NCBI RefSeq assembly: GCF_029504575.1
Contig: NZ_JAQFII010000001.1
Coordinates: 954,501 to 1,018,500, forward strand
From: Streptomyces sp. SPB162
Lineage (GTDB): Bacteria > Actinomycetota > Actinomycetes > Streptomycetales > Streptomycetaceae
Direction of reading: 5' to 3'
Length of the DNA stretch: 64,000 bases
The notes under the pieces: generated by a model
What the model was told of the DNA's origin: nothing
Seen by the model: the letters and a program-made list of their open reading frames with translations, nothing else
Databases searched by the model: none
Translations under genes and position numbers: made by a program
In this document: positions 1 through 9,204 of the stretch, in pieces
Position numbering within the stretch: the first letter of the stretch is position 1
How the letters are laid out: each line of letters opens with the position of its first letter

Positions 1-564
1 CACGTACCGCTCGCCGTCGCGGACGGAGGTGAGCTGCGCGTACGGGTTGTTTCGCGCACAGGCGCGGCTGCGGGCGGCGATACCGGCGAGTTCGGGTTCG
101 CCGGTGTGCCCCGCGTCGATGAGCGCCCGCGCCTGGAGCGCGGCGAGCGCGACCGGGTCCGGCCACAGCGGCGCCACGTAGTAGGGGTCCAGCTGGCGGG
201 TCAGCACCTCGCGGACGTCGCCGGGCGAGGACTTGCCGTAGGAGTACACCAGCGCGGTGTCGGCCTCACCGGTGAGGATCTTCACCCAGGCCTCGTAGAG
301 CGCCCAGGCGCCGTCCATCTCGACGTGCGACTCGGAGATCGGCGGCCAGGCACCGACCCCGTCCAGGGCCATGGTGAAGGAGAAGGCCCGGCCGGCGAGG
401 TAGTCCGAGGAGCCGGAGCAGGTGAAGCCGATCTCTCCGGCCCGCAGTTCGACCTGCCCGAGCGCCTCGTGCAGCACGGGCATGAGCATCTCGACCTCGG
501 AGACCTCGGCCGAGCTGCGCACGTGCCGGCTCTGGGCGAACGCCACGATCGCGACGTCCCGCAT
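1..564 (-). CDS. Thiolase-like lipid-transfer protein (Ltp3/Ltp4-like), partial
   Basis: Only the N-terminal 188 residues are in the window; the gene runs off the left edge. The protein starts MRDVAIVAFAQSRH and has the thiolase fold signature of the SCP-x/Ltp group. Where thiolases carry the nucleophilic cysteine it reads SHVEMDGAWALYEAW, so the cysteine is absent and classical Claisen thiolysis is unlikely. In actinobacterial steroid degradation such proteins pair with DUF35 partners and act as lyases or acyl carriers. The start directly abuts the stop of the upstream DUF35 gene (TAGATG), so the two are co-translated and probably form a complex. The substrate is inferred from context, not shown. 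Confidence 0.8.
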   Translation of the reverse strand, partial: MRDVAIVAFAQSRHVRSSAEVSEVEMLMPVLHEALGQVELRAGEIGFTCSGSSDYLAGRAFSFTMALDGVGAWPPISESHVEMDGAWALYEAWVKILTGEADTALVYSYGKSSPGDVREVLTRQLDPYYVAPLWPDPVALAALQARALIDAGHTGEPELAGIAARSRACARNNPYAQLTSVRDGERYV

Positions 565-1533
565 CTAGACCATCTCCTTGTACGTGTCGTAGTCGGCGTC
601 GGGCTCCCCGGTCGGCCGGTAGTGGTCGGGGAAGCCGCCGTCCTCGCTCCACACGGGTTCGACCCGCATGCCCATCCGCACCTGGTCGTAGGGCAGGCCG
701 CCGATGCGCCCGTGCAGGGCGAGGTCGGCGCCGTCCAGGGCGATGTGCGCGTAGACGTACGGCACTTCGATGTCGAGGCCGCGGGCCTTGATGTTGACGA
801 TGCAGAAGGTGGTGATGGTGCCGCCGGGACCCACTTCCACCTGTTCGTCGGTGGCGACGCCGCAGGTGGGGCAGGCGCCCCGGGGCGGGATGTAGACCTT
901 CCGGCAGGCCGGGCAGCGTTCGCCGATCATCTTGCGGTCGGCGAGCGCGGCGAGGTAGCGGGTCTGGGCCCGGCCGGGGCTGTAGACGTAGTCCAGGCGC
1001 GCGAGGGCGACGATGCCGGTCACCGGATCGGCGAACTCGCCGGTGTGCGCGGCGGCCTCCGGCCGTCCGGTCCCGCCGGTCCCGTCGTCCGGTTCGAAGC
1101 ACGCGATGTCGGTGATCGCGCCGACCCGTTCGGCGGCCCACCGGATCCGTACCCGCATTCCGGTGCCGACGGCGTCGGGCCCGGATGCGTCCAGTGCGTG
1201 CAGCATCGCGGTGTCGGCGCCGTCGAGGCGCACCAGGACCCAGGCGAAGGGCGTGGAGAGCGGCTGATTGCGCCCGGGTTCGGGGTTCCACGCCCAGGTG
1301 GTGACGGTGCCGGTGGTGCCGACCTCGACGAGTTCGCGCAGCTCCGCCGAGGTGACGGGGTCGTACTCGACGGGCGGCACGAGCACCCGGTCGTCGCCCG
1401 TGCGCACCCCCAGCACGATCCGCTCGCGCAGGCCGGTGAGGAACGCGCTCTGGACGGGGCCGAGCGAGCGGGTGAACGGGAACTCGACGACCAGGGGCGC
1501 GCTGAGCACCTCCGGTGCGGGGGCGGACGTCAT
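565..1533 (-). CDS. Tandem DUF35 OB-fold protein (Rv3521-like) partner of thiolase
   Basis: 322 residues with two DUF35 units. The C-terminal unit has an intact zinc ribbon, C-x2-C-x10-C-x2-C at about residues 206-225, followed by an OB fold (TITTFCIVNIKARG). The N-terminal unit has a similar OB fold but has lost the cysteines. DUF35 proteins bind acyl-CoA and dock onto thiolase-like partners; this fused pair next to a thiolase is the arrangement of the mycobacterial Rv3521-ltp4 pair. It lies 68 nt downstream of the crotonase gene and abuts the thiolase, forming a three-gene operon. It is a binding or scaffolding subunit rather than an enzyme on its own. Confidence 0.8.
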   Translation of the reverse strand: MTSAPAPEVLSAPLVVEFPFTRSLGPVQSAFLTGLRERIVLGVRTGDDRVLVPPVEYDPVTSAELRELVEVGTTGTVTTWAWNPEPGRNQPLSTPFAWVLVRLDGADTAMLHALDASGPDAVGTGMRVRIRWAAERVGAITDIACFEPDDGTGGTGRPEAAAHTGEFADPVTGIVALARLDYVYSPGRAQTRYLAALADRKMIGERCPACRKVYIPPRGACPTCGVATDEQVEVGPGGTITTFCIVNIKARGLDIEVPYVYAHIALDGADLALHGRIGGLPYDQVRMGMRVEPVWSEDGGFPDHYRPTGEPDADYDTYKEMV

Positions 1534-1601
1534 GGGGTCTCCCTTCGTTGCGCGGTGCGCGACCTACGCCGCGCCGGACGGGCCGACGTCTGACCCGGCG
1601 C

Positions 1602-2408
1602 TCACAGGCGCCGGTAGACGGGCGGGCGCTTCTCCGCGAAGGCGCGCGGGCCTTCCTTCGCGTCGGCGGTGGCGAAGATCGGCCAGCCGCGCTCCAGTTC
1701 GTGCTTGAGGCCCTCCGTCTCGGTCATCTCCGCCGTGTCGTACACGGACGCCTTGACCGCCTCGACGGCCAGCGGCCCGTTGGCGTTGATCTGCTCCGCG
1801 ATCTCCAGGGCCCGCTCCAACGCCGTGCCGTCGGCCACGACATGACCGATCAGGCCGATCTCCTTCGCCTCCGCCGCGGAGTAGGGGCGGCCGGTGAGCA
1901 GCATCTCCAGGGCGTGGGTACGGGGGATCTGGCGGGGCAGCCGCACGGTGGAGCCGCCGATGGGGAAGAGCGCGCGCCGGACCTCGAAGAGCCCGAGGGT
2001 GGCGCTCTCCCCCGCGACACGGATGTCGGTGCCCTGCAGGATCTCGGTGCCGCCCGCTACGCAGTACCCCTCCACGGCGGCGATCACCGGCTTGCGCGGC
2101 CGGTGGTGCCGGAGCATCGCCTTCCAGTGCAGGTCGGGGTCTGCTTTCATCCGGTCGCGGTACTCCTGCCCGGCCATCGCGCCGTCGTCGGAGGCCAGCG
2201 CCTTGAGGTCCATGCCGGCGCAGAAGGTGCCGCCCGCCCCGGTGAGGACGATGGAGCGGACCGTGTCGTCGGCGTCGGCCTGCAGCCAGCCGTCGTAGAG
2301 GCCGACCAGCATCGGCAGGGAGAGGGCGTTCTTCGCCTCGGGCCGGTTCAGGGTCAGGACGAGCGTCGCGCCCAGGCGTTCCACCGTGAGATGTTCCGTG
2401 CCGCCCAT
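1602..2408 (-). CDS. Enoyl-CoA hydratase/crotonase (EchA19-like)
   Basis: 268 residues, full crotonase length. Oxyanion-hole segments are visible: TGAGGTFCAGMDL at about residues 57-69 and VEGYCVAGGTEILQGTDIRV at about 106-125, then FPIGGSTVRLPRQIP. The C-terminus DAKEGPRAFAEKRPP is typical of the family. Similarity by eye is closest to mycobacterial EchA19, which hydrates steroid side-chain enoyl-CoA and is also a neighbour of fadD19. It is the first gene of the minus-strand operon crotonase-DUF35-thiolase and diverges from the ligase gene at 2590. A KstR-consensus site lies 38 nt upstream of the start codon. Confidence 0.85.
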   Translation of the reverse strand: MGGTEHLTVERLGATLVLTLNRPEAKNALSLPMLVGLYDGWLQADADDTVRSIVLTGAGGTFCAGMDLKALASDDGAMAGQEYRDRMKADPDLHWKAMLRHHRPRKPVIAAVEGYCVAGGTEILQGTDIRVAGESATLGLFEVRRALFPIGGSTVRLPRQIPRTHALEMLLTGRPYSAAEAKEIGLIGHVVADGTALERALEIAEQINANGPLAVEAVKASVYDTAEMTETEGLKHELERGWPIFATADAKEGPRAFAEKRPPVYRRL

Positions 2409-2445
2409 GGCCGGCCTCCAAGGTCGCAGTCTTCCGTCGCGGACC

Positions 2446-2459
2446 TAGAACAGGTTGCA
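2446..2459. promoter_or_regulatory. KstR-type operator
   Basis: TAGAACAGGTTGCA matches the published KstR consensus TnnAACnnGTTnnA exactly. It lies in the divergent promoter between the crotonase operon and the ligase gene. A second exact match stands at 15567-15580. Confidence 0.6.
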
Positions 2460-2487
2460 GTAGGCGCAGGTCGAGTTCAATAGTTTT

Positions 2488-2502
2488 CTGACTACCAGTC
2501 AG
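2488..2502. promoter_or_regulatory. CTGAC-N5-GTCAG palindrome, TetR-type operator
   Basis: CTGACTACCAGTCAG is a perfect 6-bp inverted repeat with a 3-nt spacer; one more pair (T2487/A2503) also matches. The same half-sites occur at 11929-11943, upstream of the NPD/ligase operon, so one repressor probably controls both. It lies 88 nt upstream of the FadD19-like start. Confidence 0.5.
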
Positions 2503-2589
2503 ATTTCTCGCCCGGTATCCCTTCCCACCACACCCCGGGAGGGTTCTAATGACGGCCGAGACCTTCGCAGCATCGAGGCTGGAGGAGCC

Positions 2590-4225
2590 GTGGAGTACAA
2601 CCTTGCCGACCTCTTCGAGTCGGTCGTGGACGTGGTCCCGGACCGGGAGGCACTCGTCTACATCGACCACCCCGGCACCGGCGCCGAACGCCGCCTGACG
2701 TACGCCCGGCTCGACACGGCCGCGAACCGGATCGCGCACCACCTGATCGACCACGGGATCGGCCCCGGTGACCACGTCGGCCTGCACCTCTACAACGGCA
2801 TCGAGTACCTGCAGACGGCCCTGGCCTGCGTCAAGGCCCGAGCCGTGCCGGTGAACGTCAACTACCGGTACGTGGAGGAGGAGCTGGTCTACCTCTACCG
2901 GGACGCGGATCTGACGGCGCTGGTCTTCGACGCCGAGTTCACCGATCGGGTGGCCGCCGCGCTGCCGCACACCGAGAAGCTGCGCCACCTCGTGCGGGTG
3001 GGCGTTCCGACCGCAGACGCGCGGGAGCCGGCCATCGCCCCGGTCGCCTTCGCCGACGCCGAGGCGGCCGGATCACCGGACCGCGGCTTCCCTCGGCGCT
3101 CCGCCGACGACCAGTTCATCATCTACACCGGCGGCACCACCGGGATGCCCAAGGGCGTCATGTGGCGCCAGGAGGACCTGTTCTTCTCCGGCATGGGCGG
3201 CGGCGCCCCCACCGGCGAGCCGGTCAAACGGCCCGAGGAGCTGGCGGAGCGGGTCGCCGCGAGCGGCGAGGGGCTGGTCTTCTTCCCCGACCCCACCGCT
3301 GATGCACGGCACCTCCACGCTCACCGCCTTCATCGGTTTCAACTTCGGCCAGAAGATCGTCATCCACCGCAAGTACGTGCCGGAGGAGGTGCTGCGCACC
3401 ATCGAGAAGGAGAAGGTCAGCAGCGTCTCCCTGGTCGGCGACGCCATGCTCCGGCCGCTGGCGGACGCGCTGGCCGGACCGATGGCGGGCACCGACTGCT
3501 CCTCGCTCTTCACCATCTCCAGCTCGGGCGCGATCATGTCGGAGACCGTCCGCGCCCAGTTCCAGGCGCTGGTGCCGACCGTCATGATCCTCAACAACTT
3601 CGGCTCCTCGGAGTCCGGTTTCAACGGGACGGCCACCGACGACTCCGGTCCCGCCAACGGCTTCCGGCTGCGGGTCAACGCGCATGTCGCGGTGGTCGAC
3701 CTGGCCACGACGGAGCCGGTCGCGGTCGGCGAGCCGGGACGCATCGCCCTGCGCGGGCACGTTCCGCTCGGCTACTACAACGACCCCGCGAAGACCGCGG
3801 AGACGTTCTTCCAGCGGGACGGCGAGCGGTGGGTGCTGCTCGGGGACATGGCGACGGTCGACGAGGACGGCGTCGTCACGGTCCTCGGGCGCGGCTCGCA
3901 GTGCATCAACACCGGTGGCGAGAAGGTCTATCCGGAGGAGGTCGAGGAGGCGCTCAAGGCGCACCCCGACGTCTACGACGCCCTGGTCGCCGGGGTGCCG
4001 GACGAGAAGTGGGGCAACCACGTCGCCGCCGTCGTGCAGCCGCGCGACGGCGCGGACCCGCTGACCCTGGACGACATCCAGGCGCACTGCCGCACCCGGC
4101 TGGCCGGCTACAAGATTCCGCGCAGCCTCGTCGTCATGGACCGCATCCAGCGCTCCCCCAGCGGCAAGGCCGACTACCGCTGGGCGCGTTCGGTGGCCAC
4201 CGACGCCGCGGAGGCCGGGCGGTAG
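2590..4225 (+). pseudogene. FadD19-like acyl-CoA synthetase, one-base frameshift
   Basis: The gene starts at GTG 2590 after GGAGGA. It would encode about 544 residues of an ANL-family acyl-CoA ligase: AMP-binding motif YTGGTTGMPKGVMW at about residue 179, then the C-terminal GRGSQCINTGGEKVYPEEVE and the SPSGKADYRW lysine motif. The reading frame breaks at 3291-3294: a run of four C where three are needed. Removing one C gives FFPDPPLMHGTSTLTAF, the normal family sequence. Downstream codons are undamaged, so this is either a very recent mutation or an assembly error in a homopolymer. As written, translation shifts into a wrong frame after about residue 235. FadD19 activates the C26 acid of the steroid side chain; that role here is inferred. 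Confidence 0.75.
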
Positions 4226-4403
4226 CTCCCGGGTGCTGCGCCGGCCGGTGGGTGGTTCGCGATCTGTTCCGGGGGGTCGGCGGCGACCCCGGCCGACCAC
4301 CTTGCGCACCCCCACCGGCCCCCACCGGGCGTCCGGGCGCTCCCCGGCCCCGGCGGCAGCCGAACCGTACCCGCCGGCCGGCCGGCCGCCCCGCAGTACC
4401 GTC

Positions 4404-4423
4404 TGTACCTACTAGTATGTACA
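4404..4423. promoter_or_regulatory. Palindromic operator upstream of TetR gene
   Basis: TGTACNTACTAGTANGTACA is a 20-bp palindrome with one mismatched pair. It ends 8 nt before the ATG at 4432 and so overlaps the likely promoter or leader of the TetR gene. Autoregulation is inferred. Confidence 0.6.
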
Positions 4424-4431
4424 CTCGGTTC

Positions 4432-5007
4432 ATGGACACGGCGGAACGGTTGATCGAGAGCACCCGGGAACTCCTGTGGGAGCGCGGCTACACCGGCACC
4501 AGCCCCAAGGCGATCCAGCAGCACGCGGGCGCCGGCCAGGGCAGCATGTACCACCACTTCTCCGGCAAACCCGAGCTCGCGCTGGCCGCGATGCGGCGCA
4601 GCGCGGACCAGCTGACGGCCCAGGCCGAGGCCCAGATGTCCGGCGGCGGCAGCGCCGTCGAGCGCGTGTCGGCCTACCTGTTGCGCGAGCGCGACGCGTT
4701 GCGCGGCTGCCGGGTCGGCCGAATGGCCATGGACCCGGACGTGATCGACAGTCCGGAGCTGCGCCGCCCGGTGCAGGAGACGTTCGCCTGGCTGCGCGGG
4801 CGGCTCGCGGAGATCATCGCCGAGGGGCTGGCGGCGGGCGAGTTCGACGCCGCGCTCGATCCGCGGGACACCGCCGCCATGATCACCGCCGTCGTCCAGG
4901 GCGGCTATGTGCTCGCCCGCGCCGAGGGCTCGCAGGAGCCGTTCCACCAGGCGGTGCGCGGCGCGGTCGCGCTGCTCGCCGCCCGCTCGACCGCGTCCCG
5001 GAAGTGA
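4432..5007 (+). CDS. TetR/AcrR-family transcriptional regulator
   Basis: 191 residues. The N-terminal TetR helix-turn-helix is clear: STRELLWERGYTGTSPKAIQ followed by AGAGQGSMYHHFSGKPELA (residues about 8-48). The C-terminal ligand domain is all-helical, with a cysteine (RGCRVGRMAMDPD) as in the YcdC/LfrR-like group. An alternative ATG lies 15 nt upstream (4417) inside the operator palindrome, but 4432 fits the usual N-terminus. Genes for DUF4865, a CMD-family protein and a phosphotriesterase-like protein follow within 43 nt on the same strand, so it probably controls itself and them. Confidence 0.85.
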   Translation: MDTAERLIESTRELLWERGYTGTSPKAIQQHAGAGQGSMYHHFSGKPELALAAMRRSADQLTAQAEAQMSGGGSAVERVSAYLLRERDALRGCRVGRMAMDPDVIDSPELRRPVQETFAWLRGRLAEIIAEGLAAGEFDAALDPRDTAAMITAVVQGGYVLARAEGSQEPFHQAVRGAVALLAARSTASRK

Positions 5008-5049
5008 CCGCCGCCCGGACGGCCGCCCCGAGGTAGGGAGTTCAGCCCG

Positions 5050-5634
5050 ATGCACGCCATGCAGTACCGGATCACGCTGCCCGCCGACTACGACATGAAG
5101 ATCATCCGCCGTCGGGTCGAGTCCAGGGGCCGTCTGCTCGACGACTTCCCCGGCCTCGGGCTCAAGGCCTACCTCATCCGCGAGCGGGGAACCGACCTCT
5201 CGCCCGTCAACGAGTACGCGCCCTTCTACCTGTGGAACACCCCGCAGGGGATGAACAGTTTCCTGTGGGGGCCGGGGTTCCAGGGGATCATCGACGACTT
5301 CGGCCGCCCCGCGGTCGAGCACTGGACGGGGCTGGCCTTCGACCACGGGCCCGCGGCGGCCACGGTCCCCCGCGCGGCCGCCCGGCGCGCCCTGCCGATC
5401 CCTCCCGGCGAGGCTCCGGCCGCCGTCATCGACCGCGCGCTGGGCACCGTCCGCGAGTACGCCGCCACGCCGGGCGTGCACTCGGCGGCGCTCGCCGTCG
5501 ATCCCCGCCGCTGGGAACTGCTGCACCTCACCCTCTGGGAGCACACCGCCCCCGCCGAGGCCGGGGACCGCTACCAGGTGCTGCACCTGTCGGCCCCGGA
5601 ACAGGACACCATCGAGACGGGACGGCACTGGTGA
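5050..5634 (+). CDS. DUF4865 family protein
   Basis: 194 residues. The start MHAMQYRITLPADYDMKIIR and the blocks GLGLKAYLIRERG, NEYAPFYLW and MNSFLWGPGFQGI are the hallmarks of DUF4865, a ferredoxin-like (EthD/YdhR-like) fold of unknown function. There is no signal peptide or membrane segment. The stop overlaps the GTG start of the next gene (GTGA), so it is translationally coupled to the CMD-family gene. DUF4865 genes often sit beside TetR regulators and small oxidoreductases; here the context suggests processing of a small organic compound. An AGGTAGGGAG ribosome site precedes the start. Confidence 0.75.
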   Translation: MHAMQYRITLPADYDMKIIRRRVESRGRLLDDFPGLGLKAYLIRERGTDLSPVNEYAPFYLWNTPQGMNSFLWGPGFQGIIDDFGRPAVEHWTGLAFDHGPAAATVPRAAARRALPIPPGEAPAAVIDRALGTVREYAATPGVHSAALAVDPRRWELLHLTLWEHTAPAEAGDRYQVLHLSAPEQDTIETGRHW

Positions 5635-6017
5635 AGCAGGCGCACATCGACCGCGAGGCCGGCTACCGGCTGCTCGGCGAACTGGCGGGCCCGGAGACCA
5701 TCGAGGCCACCCTCTCCCGCCTCGACGCGATAGCCCCCGGATTCCCCGACTGGATCGTGACGGCCCTGTTCGGCGGCACCTACCAGCGCGAGGGGTTGGC
5801 GCTGCGCGACCGGCAGATCGCCAATCTCGCCGCGCTGGCGGCGCTCGGCGGTGTGGAACCGCAGTTGGACGACCACGTGCGGAACAGCCTGCGCATCGGG
5901 ATCGAGCCGCGGGAGATCGTCGAGGTGATGGTCCACCTGGCCCCGTACATCGGGGTGCCGAAGGCACTGGCGGGGCTCCGCGTCGTAACGGCGGCGCTCG
6001 CGGAGGACACCGTATGA
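5631..6017 (+). CDS. Carboxymuconolactone decarboxylase (CMD)-family protein
   Basis: 128 residues from GTG 5631. Family features are RDRQIANLAALAALGGVEPQ and REIVEVMVHLAPYIGVPKAL, the helical CMD/AhpD fold of gamma-carboxymuconolactone decarboxylases. The CxxC motif of AhpD-type peroxidases is absent, so a lactone decarboxylase or isomerase-type role is more likely than a peroxidase role. The gene overlaps both neighbours by 4 nt (DUF4865 upstream, phosphotriesterase-like downstream), showing a tightly coupled operon. The substrate is unknown. Confidence 0.75.
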   Translation: MKQAHIDREAGYRLLGELAGPETIEATLSRLDAIAPGFPDWIVTALFGGTYQREGLALRDRQIANLAALAALGGVEPQLDDHVRNSLRIGIEPREIVEVMVHLAPYIGVPKALAGLRVVTAALAEDTV

Positions 6018-6955
6018 GGACGGTCCGTACGGTCCTCGGCGACGTCCCGCCCGCCGAGTTGGGCGTGACCGACGCCCACGACCACCTCTTCTTCCGCGTT
6101 CCGGCCCTCGCGGGACAGGAGCTGGACTCCGCCGAAGCGGCCGAGGCCGAGCTGCGGGCCTTTCACGAGCTGGGCGGCCGGAGCGTCGCGCAGTGGACCC
6201 CCTTCGGCCTGGGGCGGCGCGCCGCCGACCTCCCGGCGGTCTCCCGGGCCTCGTCGGTGCACGTGGTCGCCGCGACCGGGCTGCACCAGGCCGCGCACTA
6301 CGCGCCCCAGGCACTGGACCGGTTGCGGGGCAGGCCGGCCGAGTTCTTCGTCTCGGAGCTGACGCACGGGATGCGGCCGGGCGACGACCCCGACGCCCCG
6401 CCCGGCGCCGCCCGCGCGGGCATGATCAAGGTCGCGGGAGGTTTCCACGGCCTGGACGCGCACGCCCGGTACGTCATGGGGGCCGCGGCCGAGGCCCATC
6501 ACGCGACCGGCGCCCCGATCGGTGTCCACCACGAGCTGGGCACGGCCGCGCCCGACGTCCTCGAACTGCTCTGCGGGAAGCTGGAGGTGCCGCCGACGAG
6601 CGTGATCCTCGGCCACCTCAACCGCTCGCCGGACCCACGCGCGCACCGCGAACTCGCCGCGTCCGGCGCGTTCCTCGCCTTCGACGGCCCCTCCCGGGCC
6701 AACCACGCCACGGACTGGCGGCTGCTGGACTGCCTGCTGGCCCTCGCGGAGGCCGGCCACACCGGGCAACTGCTGCTCGGCGGCGACACCACGACGGCCG
6801 GGGCCCGCGCCGCCACCGGCGGCGGCCCCGGCATGCCGTACCTGCTGCACACCCTGCGCCCGCGGATCGAACGCGAACTGGGCGTACGGGCCGCCGAGGC
6901 GGTCTTCACGGCCAACCCGGCGCGGGCGCTGTCAGCCGACTGGATCGGCGGGTAG
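6014..6955 (+). CDS. Phosphotriesterase-like (amidohydrolase superfamily) protein
   Basis: 313 residues. The first metal-binding motif HDH is seen in [11 protein letters not shown] at about residues 18-28; MIKVAGG holds the lysine normally carbamylated; IGVHHELG and ILGHLNRS give the two further metal histidines; LLLGGDTT gives the final aspartate. This complete set suggests an active binuclear zinc lactonase or esterase. It overlaps the CMD-family gene by 4 nt. CMD plus a phosphotriesterase-like lactonase suggests successive steps on a lactone intermediate, but no substrate can be named. Confidence 0.8.
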   Translation: MRTVRTVLGDVPPAELGVTDAHDHLFFRVPALAGQELDSAEAAEAELRAFHELGGRSVAQWTPFGLGRRAADLPAVSRASSVHVVAATGLHQAAHYAPQALDRLRGRPAEFFVSELTHGMRPGDDPDAPPGAARAGMIKVAGGFHGLDAHARYVMGAAAEAHHATGAPIGVHHELGTAAPDVLELLCGKLEVPPTSVILGHLNRSPDPRAHRELAASGAFLAFDGPSRANHATDWRLLDCLLALAEAGHTGQLLLGGDTTTAGARAATGGGPGMPYLLHTLRPRIERELGVRAAEAVFTANPARALSADWIGG

Positions 6956-6959
6956 GGGC

Positions 6960-7142
6960 CGCGAGGCCGCAGTCGCCAAGGAGCGGGAGGCCGCCCGCGG
7001 CGACCGGCCCGCAGGCATGGCGCGGAGCCAGGCCCTGCTCGTGCACGAAGGGGTCGACTACGACCTCGAGGTGGACACCACGAGCACGCCGGCCCTGGTG
7101 TGCGCCCGCGCCGTCGCGGCGCGGCTGACCGCGCGGTCCCGG
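6960..7142 (+). pseudogene. Fragment of a chloramphenicol-phosphotransferase-like protein
   Basis: This stretch reads continuously as [39 protein letters not shown] and [17 protein letters not shown], the C-terminal part of CPT-like P-loop phosphotransferases of Streptomyces. The P-loop and N-terminal two thirds are missing, and the preceding gene ends just before it. It is therefore a decayed remnant. The identification rests on remembered family sequence and should be checked by a profile search. Confidence 0.5.
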
Positions 7143-7204
7143 GACCCGCCGTCACGGGCGTCTGGAAGGATGTCGGACCACCGCTGTCTCGGGAGAAGGC
7201 CACT

Positions 7205-9169
7205 ATGCAGCCGTCGCACGCCTCCTCGCCCCGGCCCGTCGGGCCGGTCGGCGGCCCCGGCGCCGGGGCCGTACTGGAGAGCAACCGGCTGCGGACGGAC
7301 CCGGCGCCCTGGTGGATGCCGCCGTCGACGGCCGCCGTCGCGGGGGCGCTCGCCTCTGTGCTCGCGGACGACCGGCTGCTGCGGGTGCTGGTGCCGCTCG
7401 CGGTGGCGGCGCTCGCCTGGGGCGCCGCCACCCTGTGGTGGCGGTTGCGCCCGCTGACGTTCTGGCGGTTGAGCGCGAGCGGGCTGCAGCAGTTGCGGGG
7501 CGGCCGGGTGCGGGTGACCCACTCCTTCTCCCGCGAGCAGCCGCTGACCCTGCTGGTGCCGGGTCTCGACGTGCTCGCTCCGGCGGAGTACGGCGCGACG
7601 CGCGTCGGCAAGCTCTGCTCGGTGGGCGTGGAGGAGATGGGACTGGCGATGTTCCCGTTCCATCTGACGGCCCGGCGGCTCGGCGCCCCGGTCCGGATCA
7701 CGGACGGTCAGGGCGCGGCCTCGGGCGCGGCGGTGCACTGGGAGACGGTCTTCGCCCGCCGTGAGGCGGCGCTGCTGACCGCCGCGGCCGAGGGCCCGCT
7801 CCCCGCTGCCCAGGAGGGCGCGGTGGAGCTGTCCCGAGCCCAACCGGGTTTGCGCGCCCGGCAGTACGGACGCCGGCTCGTGGCGCTGGCCGTCGGCGCC
7901 ACCGCGCTGCTCGTCGCGGCGGTCGCCGACGGCGCGTCGGCGGTCCCCGCACACGTCGCGCTGATCAACGCCCTCGGAGCCGCGGTGGTGGTCCTGGCCG
8001 CGGGGTACCTCGTCCGGCTGGCCGGGAACCGGCCCACGCACTGGACGGTCTCCCCTCAGCGGATCACCGCCTTCGATCCGGTCTACGGCACCACCGACCT
8101 GGCCGCCGGGCGTGTCGCCGGCCTGATCGCGCAGCCGCTGTCCGCCGCCGGCACGGTCGGTGGCGGCGGCGAGCCGTCGGCGCTGCTGCAGGTCTACGGC
8201 CACGACCTGGCACTGCTGGGCACCGCGCACACCGGCCGGATCCCGGCGGGAGAGCTGTTCGCGGTGCTGCGGTCGCGTGGCTACCGGGTGATCGAGGACG
8301 GGCCGCGCAGCCGCGCCTACGACCTGCGTCCCGGCTTCCTGCCCCATCAGATCGCCCCGGACGCCGCCCTGACCGTCACCTCGGAGTGCCTGCGCTGGGA
8401 GGGCGGCAGCACGGAGATCCGCGTCCAGCGCGCGGACATCGGCGCGCTGGAGATCAACACCCGCCACGGCCATCCCTGGCTGCGGCTGCGCGGCGCGGAC
8501 GGGACCGAGCAGCTGAACGCGCCGCTCAGCGCACTCCGCGTCTCCCGCACCGAACTGCGGGACCGGGCGCGGGCCTTCGGCTATCCGGTCAGCGATCCGG
8601 AGCACGACGCCTACCAGACGGCGGCCTACGCGGGCCTGGCGGCGGGCGTCGTCCAGGACCGGCCGGCCGCGCCCGCGGCGACGTCCGCCGAGCCCGTCGT
8701 GCTGGACATGCCGTGGAGCACCCGCAGGTGGTATTACATCGCGGGCGCCGTGCTCATGGTCGTCGTGGTGGGTGTCATCGGCTTCAAGACGCGTTATCTC
8801 AGCGGCGACATGAGCTGGCTCCTGTGGGGTCTGCCGGCGGCCGCGGCCGCCGGCGCGCTGTTCGGCGGCCTGTACGACCTGCGCCGCCCGGGGCTCGCCC
8901 TCGGCCCGGACGGCGTCCGCCTCGCCTCGCGCGGCGGCTCGGGCCGCACCCGGTGGGAGCACCCGCGCACCGCGATCGGAGGCATCGGCGTCGACACCCA
9001 CGAGGAGGGCCAGGAGGCGCTGTTCGTCTGGTCGCCGACCGGCCAGGTCATCCGCAAGGAGAGCTTCGACCTGCCGGACACCGATCAGTTGCGCCGGGCC
9101 TGCGAGAGCGCCGGCCTCCCGTTCGGCCGCCCGGACCCGGGCCGCTGGGGCCCACCGCCGGAGATCTGA
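7205..9169 (+). CDS. Multi-pass membrane protein with PH-like repeats, unknown function
   Basis: 654 residues from ATG 7205, after GGGAGAAG. Membrane segments are visible around residues 37-80 (two), about 220-278 (two) and about 515-565 (two). The soluble parts contain repeated [11 protein letters not shown] and [24 protein letters not shown] units that resemble bacterial PH (YdbS/YcxB-like) domains. It is not recognised as a named protein. It stands alone between the phosphotriesterase operon and the convergent ligase gene at 9205. Confidence 0.7.
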   Translation: MQPSHASSPRPVGPVGGPGAGAVLESNRLRTDPAPWWMPPSTAAVAGALASVLADDRLLRVLVPLAVAALAWGAATLWWRLRPLTFWRLSASGLQQLRGGRVRVTHSFSREQPLTLLVPGLDVLAPAEYGATRVGKLCSVGVEEMGLAMFPFHLTARRLGAPVRITDGQGAASGAAVHWETVFARREAALLTAAAEGPLPAAQEGAVELSRAQPGLRARQYGRRLVALAVGATALLVAAVADGASAVPAHVALINALGAAVVVLAAGYLVRLAGNRPTHWTVSPQRITAFDPVYGTTDLAAGRVAGLIAQPLSAAGTVGGGGEPSALLQVYGHDLALLGTAHTGRIPAGELFAVLRSRGYRVIEDGPRSRAYDLRPGFLPHQIAPDAALTVTSECLRWEGGSTEIRVQRADIGALEINTRHGHPWLRLRGADGTEQLNAPLSALRVSRTELRDRARAFGYPVSDPEHDAYQTAAYAGLAAGVVQDRPAAPAATSAEPVVLDMPWSTRRWYYIAGAVLMVVVVGVIGFKTRYLSGDMSWLLWGLPAAAAAGALFGGLYDLRRPGLALGPDGVRLASRGGSGRTRWEHPRTAIGGIGVDTHEEGQEALFVWSPTGQVIRKESFDLPDTDQLRRACESAGLPFGRPDPGRWGPPPEI

Positions 9170-9204
9170 CACGTGGCGGCGGGCGGCCCGACCGGGACTC
9201 GGCG

